19,619 nt of DNA. Origin: Actinomycetes bacterium. GTDB lineage: Bacteria > Actinomycetota > Actinomycetes > Mycobacteriales > Mycobacteriaceae. The DNA lies in assembly GCA_023460175.1 (NCBI GenBank), contig JAEWRC010000143.1:1-19619 (forward strand), given 5' to 3'. The translations under genes and the position numbers were made by a program. This document shows positions 15,185 to 19,619 of this stretch, in pieces. The notes beneath the pieces are model-generated. The model saw nothing but the letters and a program-made list of their open reading frames with translations, was not told where the DNA came from and ran no database searches. The stretch's first letter is position 1. Each line of letters begins with the position of its first letter.

Positions 15185-16087
15185 ATGTATCAGATTCTGC
15201 CCGAACGGATCTGGACCGAGCGCGCCGAAGGGCACCGGGCGCGCGTCGAGGAGTTCCTGGCCGCGCACTCCGGCGGCGGCGACCCGCACCCGGTGTGGGA
15301 TTTCCTGTTCACCTACTACAGCTTGCGCCCGCGGCAACTGCTGCGTTGGCATCCCGGCTACGGGACGGTGCTGGCCGGCCCGCGCGCCCGCGGCTACCTG
15401 GGCCGCACCGGCTACGTCGAGACCGCGGACGGGGTGACCGTGGCCGACCGGTACCGCGACAGCCGGTTCGACACCGTCGGCTTCATCGCCGAGTTGCTGT
15501 CCGCCACGGCCGCGCGGCCGGCCCAGCACAACTGCTTCGGGTTGCACGAGTGGGCGATGGTGTACCGCAGCGAGGAGGTCCGCCACGAAGCCGTGCCGCT
15601 GCGCCTCGGCCAGGCCGGCACCGACGCCGTCGTCGAGTCCATGCCGCTGCGCTGCAGCCACTACGACGCCTACCGGTTCTTCACCGCGTCGGCCGCGCCC
15701 CGCAACGCCGCGCGGTTGACCCGCGAGACCCAGCCCGACCGGGAGCAGCCGGGCTGCGTCCACACCAACATGGATCTGTACAAGTGGAGCTACAAGCTGA
15801 TGCCGTTGCTGGACTCGGCGCTACTGCTCGACTGTCTGGACCTGGCCGCCGCCGCCCGCGCGCTCGACATGCGCGCCAGCCCCTACGACCTGCGCGCCTA
15901 CGGTCTGACCCCGATCCGCATCGAAGACCCGGCCGGGCGCGCCGAATACGTCCGGCTGCAGGCCGAGATCAGCGGCCGGGCCGCGCCGCTGCGCGCGGAG
16001 TTGATCGACCGCTGCCGCGCATTGCTGAGCCCCCGCGAGGTCGTTGCTGGCGCGGCCCGCGGCAATCCCGGCCCGGCGCCGGGCTAG
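15185..16087 (+). CDS. Conserved actinobacterial protein, function unknown
   Basis: A 300-residue soluble protein, 6 bases after the CNNM pair and probably in the same operon. Homologues in actinobacteria are sometimes labelled 3-methyladenine DNA glycosylase, but I see no helix-hairpin-helix or other glycosylase motif that proves it. Conserved-looking blocks are HPVWDFLFTYYSLRPRQLL (35-53) followed by RWHPGYG, HNCFGLHEWAMVYR (115-128), RCSHYDAYRFF (156-166) and HTNMDLYKWSYKL (193-205). The many His, Cys, Trp and Tyr suggest a metal or aromatic-ligand site. There is no signal peptide or membrane segment. The gene sits where M. tuberculosis has vapBC13 and a PE_PGRS gene. Confidence 0.8.
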   Translation: MYQILPERIWTERAEGHRARVEEFLAAHSGGGDPHPVWDFLFTYYSLRPRQLLRWHPGYGTVLAGPRARGYLGRTGYVETADGVTVADRYRDSRFDTVGFIAELLSATAARPAQHNCFGLHEWAMVYRSEEVRHEAVPLRLGQAGTDAVVESMPLRCSHYDAYRFFTASAAPRNAARLTRETQPDREQPGCVHTNMDLYKWSYKLMPLLDSALLLDCLDLAAAARALDMRASPYDLRAYGLTPIRIEDPAGRAEYVRLQAEISGRAAPLRAELIDRCRALLSPREVVAGAARGNPGPAPG

Positions 16088-16102
16088 GCGCCCGCTCAGC
16101 GG

Positions 16103-16118
16103 TGTGACCTGCGTCAGG
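16103..16118. promoter_or_regulatory. CRP/GlxR-like site upstream of glcB
   Basis: TGTGACCTGCGTCAGG keeps the left half and the GTCA of TGTGANNTNNGTCACA; only the last two bases differ. It lies about 50 bases upstream of a TAGGAT -10 (16155-16160) and about 80 bases before glcB. In related corynebacteria GlxR controls glyoxylate-shunt genes, which supports but does not prove the site. Confidence 0.45.
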
Positions 16119-16154
16119 GTCCCGCCATGTGCAAACCCGCAGGTTACCCATGGG

Positions 16155-16160
16155 TAGGAT
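16155..16160 (+). promoter_or_regulatory. Candidate -10 of the glcB promoter
   Basis: TAGGAT fits TANNNT and lies 28 bases before the glcB ATG. No good -35 is visible, so activator help (see the CRP-like site upstream) is plausible. Confidence 0.4.
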
Positions 16161-16188
16161 GGATGGGATTGCCGGCCGAGGAGGAGTA

Positions 16189-18393
16189 ATGACTGAGCGC
16201 GTGACCGTGGGCAACCTGCGAGTGGCCAGGGTGTTGCACGACTTCATCAACAACGAGGCGCTGCCGGGCACCGACATCGCACCCGAGGACTTCTGGGCCG
16301 GCGTGGACAAGGTCGTCGCCGACCTGACCCCGCAGAACGAGGACCTGCTCGCCCGTCGCGCCGAGTTGCAGGCGCAGATCGACAAGTGGCACCGGGCGCA
16401 CGTGCTCGAGCCGCACGACCCCGAGGCCTACAAGGCCTTCCTCACCGAAATCGGCTACCTGCAGCCCGAACCCGAGGATTTCACCGTCACCACCTCCGGG
16501 GTGGACCCCGAGATCGCCTCGACGGCTGGTCCGCAGCTGGTGGTGCCGGTCCTCAATGCGCGCTTCGCGATCAACGCCGCCAACGCGCGGTGGGGCTCGT
16601 TGTACGACGCGCTCTACGGCTCGGACGTCATCAGCGAGGACGACGGCGCCGAGAAGGGCACCAGCTACAACCGGATCCGCGGCGACAAGGTGATCGCCTA
16701 CGCCCGCAACTTCCTCGATGAGGCCGCCCCGCTGGCGTCGGGTTCGTGGGCCGAGGTGACCGGGCTGACCGTCGCCGACGGCGCGCTGCGCGTGGCCGTC
16801 GGTGCCGACGACGCGGTGGCCCTGGCGAGCGCCGAGCAGTTCGCCGGCTACCTCGGCGACGCCGACGCCCCCACCTCGGTGCTGCTGGTCAACCACGGCC
16901 TGCACATCGAGATCGAGATCGACGCCGACTCGCCGATCGGCGCCACCGACAAGGCCGGCATCAAGGACGTCATCCTGGAATCGGCCGTCACCACGATCAT
17001 GGACTTCGAGGACTCGGTGGCCGCCGTCGACGCCGAGGACAAGGTGCTCGGCTACCGCAACTGGCTGGGCCTGAATCGCGGCGACCTGGCCGAGGAGATG
17101 ACCAAGGGCGGCAAGAGCTTCACCCGGGTGCTCAACGCCGACCGCACCTACACCACCGGCGACGGTGGTGAGCTGAGCCTGCCGGGCCGCAGCCTGCTGT
17201 TCGTCCGCAACGTCGGGCACCTGATGACCAACGACGCCATCGTGGCCGGCACCGACAGCGGCGACGACAAAGAGGTCTTCGAGGGCATCCAGGACGCCCT
17301 GTTCACCAGCCTCATCGCCGTGCACGGGCTGAAGGTCTCCGAGGCCAACGGCCCGTTGAGCAACAGCCGCACCGGCTCGATCTACATCGTCAAGCCGAAG
17401 ATGCACGGCCCCGACGAGGTGGCGTTCACCTGCGAGCTGTTCAGCCGCGTCGAGGACGTCCTGGGCCTGCCCGAGGGCACACTCAAGGTCGGCATCATGG
17501 ACGAGGAGCGGCGCACCTCGGCCAACCTGAAGGCCTGTATCAAGGCGGCCGCCGACCGCGTGGTGTTCATCAACACCGGCTTCCTGGACCGCACCGGCGA
17601 CGAGATCCACACGTCGCTGGAGGCCGGTCCGATGGTGCGCAAGGGCGCGATGAAGAGCCAGCCGTGGATCGCGGCCTACGAGGACGCCAACGTCGACGCC
17701 GGCCTGGCCGCCGGGCTGTCGGGCCGGGCCCAGATCGGCAAGGGCATGTGGGCCATGCCGGACCTGATGGCCGACATGGTCGAGCAGAAGATCGGGCAGC
17801 CGCGCGCCGGCGCCACCACCGCCTGGGTGCCCTCGCCCACCGCCGCGACCCTGCACGCGCTGCACTACCACCAGGTCGACGTGGCCGCGGTGCAGGCCGA
17901 ACTGGCCGGCAAGTCCCGCACCACCCTCGACGAGCTGCTGACCATCCCGCTGGCCGACCCGGCGTCGCTGACCTGGGCGCCCGAGGAGATCCACGAGGAG
18001 GTCGACAACAACTGTCAGTCGATCCTGGGCTACGTGGTGCGCTGGATCGACCAGGGTGTGGGCTGTTCGAAGGTGCCCGACATCCACGACATCGCGCTCA
18101 TGGAAGACCGTGCCACGCTGCGGATTTCGAGCCAGCTGCTGGCCAACTGGCTGCGCCACGGCGTCATCACCCCCGAGGACGTGCGCACCAGCCTGGAGCG
18201 GATGGCGCCGGTGGTCGACCGGCAGAACGCCGGGGATCCCACCTACCGGGCGATGGCCCCGGATTTCGACTCCAGCATCGCGTTCAAGGCCGCCGAGGAA
18301 CTCATCCTCGCCGGCGCCGAGCAGCCCAACGGCTACACCGAGCCGATCCTGCACCGGCGACGCCGAGAGCTCAAGGCCAGTCTGGGCAAGTGA
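16189..18393 (+). CDS. glcB: Malate synthase G
   Basis: Condenses glyoxylate and acetyl-CoA to malate in the glyoxylate shunt, needed for growth on fatty acids and acetate. The protein has 734 residues, the usual length of the monomeric G form (M. tuberculosis GlcB has 741). Recognisable blocks include TTIMDFEDSVAAVDAEDKV, FVRNVGHLMTND with the catalytic Arg, KPKMHGPDEVAFTCELF, GIMDEERRTSANLK with the metal-binding acids, and VPDIHDIALMEDRATLRISSQ with the catalytic-base region. ATG 16189 follows a strong GAGGAGGAG. It corresponds to Rv1837c and is the last gene before the Rv1836c-type gene, as in M. tuberculosis. Confidence 0.98.
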   Translation: MTERVTVGNLRVARVLHDFINNEALPGTDIAPEDFWAGVDKVVADLTPQNEDLLARRAELQAQIDKWHRAHVLEPHDPEAYKAFLTEIGYLQPEPEDFTVTTSGVDPEIASTAGPQLVVPVLNARFAINAANARWGSLYDALYGSDVISEDDGAEKGTSYNRIRGDKVIAYARNFLDEAAPLASGSWAEVTGLTVADGALRVAVGADDAVALASAEQFAGYLGDADAPTSVLLVNHGLHIEIEIDADSPIGATDKAGIKDVILESAVTTIMDFEDSVAAVDAEDKVLGYRNWLGLNRGDLAEEMTKGGKSFTRVLNADRTYTTGDGGELSLPGRSLLFVRNVGHLMTNDAIVAGTDSGDDKEVFEGIQDALFTSLIAVHGLKVSEANGPLSNSRTGSIYIVKPKMHGPDEVAFTCELFSRVEDVLGLPEGTLKVGIMDEERRTSANLKACIKAAADRVVFINTGFLDRTGDEIHTSLEAGPMVRKGAMKSQPWIAAYEDANVDAGLAAGLSGRAQIGKGMWAMPDLMADMVEQKIGQPRAGATTAWVPSPTAATLHALHYHQVDVAAVQAELAGKSRTTLDELLTIPLADPASLTWAPEEIHEEVDNNCQSILGYVVRWIDQGVGCSKVPDIHDIALMEDRATLRISSQLLANWLRHGVITPEDVRTSLERMAPVVDRQNAGDPTYRAMAPDFDSSIAFKAAEELILAGAEQPNGYTEPILHRRRRELKASLGK

Positions 18394-18446
18394 CTAAACT
18401 CAGCTCGAACGACCGGGTCAAAGACGAAAGTCAGGGGTGATTAGGC

Positions 18447-19619
18447 GTGGGTAGGCACCGTATTCCCGACCCCGACGATTCCGACGACCAGTACGAGAGC
18501 GAGCAGTACGACCCCGGCCAGGACGACACCGGTCAGTACGACGCGGACCAGTACGCCACCGAGGGTGCCGACGATCGCGGTCGGCACTACCGGGAGGACA
18601 GCCCCGGGGACGTCTACCGCGAGGAACATCCGGCCGGCGGCTACAACTACGCCGCCGAGTACGAGTCGCGGTATCCGGACGAGCCCGCCCCGTCGGAGAG
18701 CTTTGCGGCGGAAAGCTATTCGTCGGAGAGCTACGAGCGCGACGAATACGACACCGATCCCTACGGTGAGACGCGCTATCAGGACAGCGGCTATGCCGCC
18801 CGCTACGACGAGCCCGGCTATGGCGAGTCGAGCTACGACCAGTCCGGCTATGACGAGTCCAGCTATGACGACGACGCCCTGGATGCCGAGGACGGCGGGG
18901 GCGACGGGGATCGCTTCGGCTACGCGGCGACCGACGCGTTTTCCGCCGACGCCGGCGGTCCCGGGCAGACCTCCGGCGGGCACCGCAACGACGGCGAATG
19001 GACCGGCAGCCACCGCACGGTGGCCCCGGGCCGGCGCGGGGTGAGCGTCGGCGTCATCGTCGCGCTGGCCACCGTCGTCGCGGTGGTGGCCGGGTTCATC
19101 ATCTGGAAGTTCTTCGGCGACGCGCTGTCGGACCGGTCCAATGTCGCCGCGGGGCGCTGCCTCGAGGGCGACGCCAACGTCGCGGTGGTCGCCGACTCCG
19201 GGATCGCCGGGCAGGTCGAGGCCCTGGCCTCGAAGTTCAACGAGACCGCGGGACCCGTTGGCGACCATTGCGTCTCGGTCAGCGTGACCACCGCGGGTCC
19301 CGACGCCGTCGTGGCCGGGCTCAGCGGGGAATGGCCCTCCGACCTGGGCGAGAAGCCGGCGCTGTGGATCCCGGCCAGCTCGGCCTCGGAGACGCGCCTG
19401 CAGGCCGCGGCCGGCCCGGAATCGGTCACCAACAGCAAGTCGCTGGTGTCCTCCCCCGTGCTGCTGGCCATGCGTCCCGAGCTCAAACCGGCGATGGCAC
19501 AACAGACCTGGGATTCACTGCCGGGCCTGGACCTGCCGGACTGGGGTCCGCTGCGGTTGGCGCTGCCCGCGACCGGCAACAGCAACGCCGCCGACCTTGC
19601 CCTCGAGGCGGTCGCGGCG
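18447..19619 (+). CDS. Rv1836c-like single-pass membrane protein, N-terminal part (runs off window)
   Basis: The frame is open to the window edge (391 codons). Start GTG 18447 (MGRHRIPDPDDSD) matches the MGRH start of Rv1836c and follows AGGGG at 18433-18437. Residues 1-195 form an acidic, disordered, tyrosine-rich cytoplasmic tail. A single membrane helix follows at about 199-220 (VSVGVIVALATVVAVVAGF). Then comes an extracytoplasmic domain resembling a substrate-binding fold (NVAVVADSGIAGQVEALASK, ALWIPASS, SPVLLAMRPEL). Full-length family members add a C-terminal von Willebrand A domain, which would lie outside the window. The function is unknown; a cell-envelope role is inferred. It is 53 bases after glcB. 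Confidence 0.88.
   Translation, partial: MGRHRIPDPDDSDDQYESEQYDPGQDDTGQYDADQYATEGADDRGRHYREDSPGDVYREEHPAGGYNYAAEYESRYPDEPAPSESFAAESYSSESYERDEYDTDPYGETRYQDSGYAARYDEPGYGESSYDQSGYDESSYDDDALDAEDGGGDGDRFGYAATDAFSADAGGPGQTSGGHRNDGEWTGSHRTVAPGRRGVSVGVIVALATVVAVVAGFIIWKFFGDALSDRSNVAAGRCLEGDANVAVVADSGIAGQVEALASKFNETAGPVGDHCVSVSVTTAGPDAVVAGLSGEWPSDLGEKPALWIPASSASETRLQAAAGPESVTNSKSLVSSPVLLAMRPELKPAMAQQTWDSLPGLDLPDWGPLRLALPATGNSNAADLALEAVAA
18702..18866 (+). repeat. Aromatic-every-five-residues repeat in the Rv1836c-like tail
   Basis: From Phe86 to Tyr140 an aromatic occurs at 86, 91, 96, 101, 106, 111, 116, 120, 125, 130, 135 and 140: a five-residue period with a single one-residue slip. Spacer residues are mostly D, E, S and G (units such as YDQSG, YDESS, YGESS). 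The same spacing appears earlier at Tyr16, 21, 31 and 36. In DNA it is a degenerate 15-bp repeat. Confidence 0.85.

Noticed and set aside
14060..15763. Minus-strand open frame of 567 codons across the CNNM genes
   Set aside because: Spans three plus-strand genes as their antisense shadow; no ribosome site or motif.
16128..16145. RamB-type half site (GCAAA) upstream of glcB
   Set aside because: Only five bases match a half site; too short to claim.
15179..16188. Toxin-antitoxin or PE_PGRS gene expected from M. tuberculosis synteny
   Set aside because: No vapBC-like or glycine-repeat frame exists; the space is filled by the 300-residue conserved protein.
16144..18354. Minus-strand open frame of 736 codons opposite glcB
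   Set aside because: Shadow frame of a very GC-rich gene; no domain, and its composition mirrors glcB codon usage.
18395..18400. TAAACT as a -10 for the Rv1836c-like gene
   Set aside because: Fits TANNNT but there is no -35 and co-transcription from glcB over 53 bases is equally likely.

Overview
The window is GC-rich DNA with dense, often overlapping genes. It is almost certainly chromosome from a mycobacterium, and the extra iron genes suggest an environmental or fast-growing type. Protein sequence and gene order both match the Mycobacterium tuberculosis block Rv1836c to Rv1851: urease, thioesterase, blaI/blaR, gnd, guaB1, two CNNM membrane proteins, glcB and the Rv1836c-type membrane protein. 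In M. tuberculosis the Rv1837c-Rv1841c interval holds vapBC13 and a PE_PGRS gene. Here it holds a single 300-residue protein.

Layout. Bases 1-2663 (minus strand) carry ureA-ureB-ureC and the start of ureF, with 4-bp overlaps between A/B and B/C. A 14-bp tandem repeat separates them from a PaaI-type thioesterase gene (2782-3192, minus). Bases 3221-3355 (minus) hold a complete small-RNA unit: a sigma-A-like promoter with an IdeR iron box in its spacer, about 95 transcribed bases and a 13-bp terminator stem. Position, orientation and iron box point to MrsI (ncRv11846), the mycobacterial iron-sparing sRNA. Next is a minus-strand FhuF-like gene (3324-4145) with a near-perfect IdeR box at its promoter and a perfect CRP-type palindrome behind it. 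Its last codons overlap the MrsI promoter. Divergently, on the plus strand, lie blaI-blaR (4397-5778), gnd (5834-7297) and guaB1 (7321-8757).

Bases 8710-12417 (minus) hold a three-gene ferric-iron ABC importer in the order binding lipoprotein, fused permease, ATPase. Its end overlaps the end of guaB1, and a weaker iron-box-like site lies in its promoter region. Bases 12528-18393 (plus) hold a structured leader with a candidate 47-codon leader ORF coupled to two CNNM/CorC-type genes, then the conserved 300-residue protein, then malate synthase G behind a CRP-like half palindrome. The window ends inside an Rv1836c-type gene whose cytoplasmic tail has an aromatic residue about every five positions.

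How the genes fit together. Three IdeR-like sites suggest that iron acquisition (ABC importer, FhuF-like protein) and iron sparing (MrsI) respond to the same signal. The CNNM leader resembles a Mg2+-type control region: an acidic/proline peptide followed by a hairpin at the ribosome-binding site. That leader and the sRNA/FhuF arrangement are the most interesting parts. The other genes are core metabolism. No tRNA, rRNA, CRISPR array, insertion sequence or phage gene was seen, and no stretch over about 200 bases lacks an assigned element.
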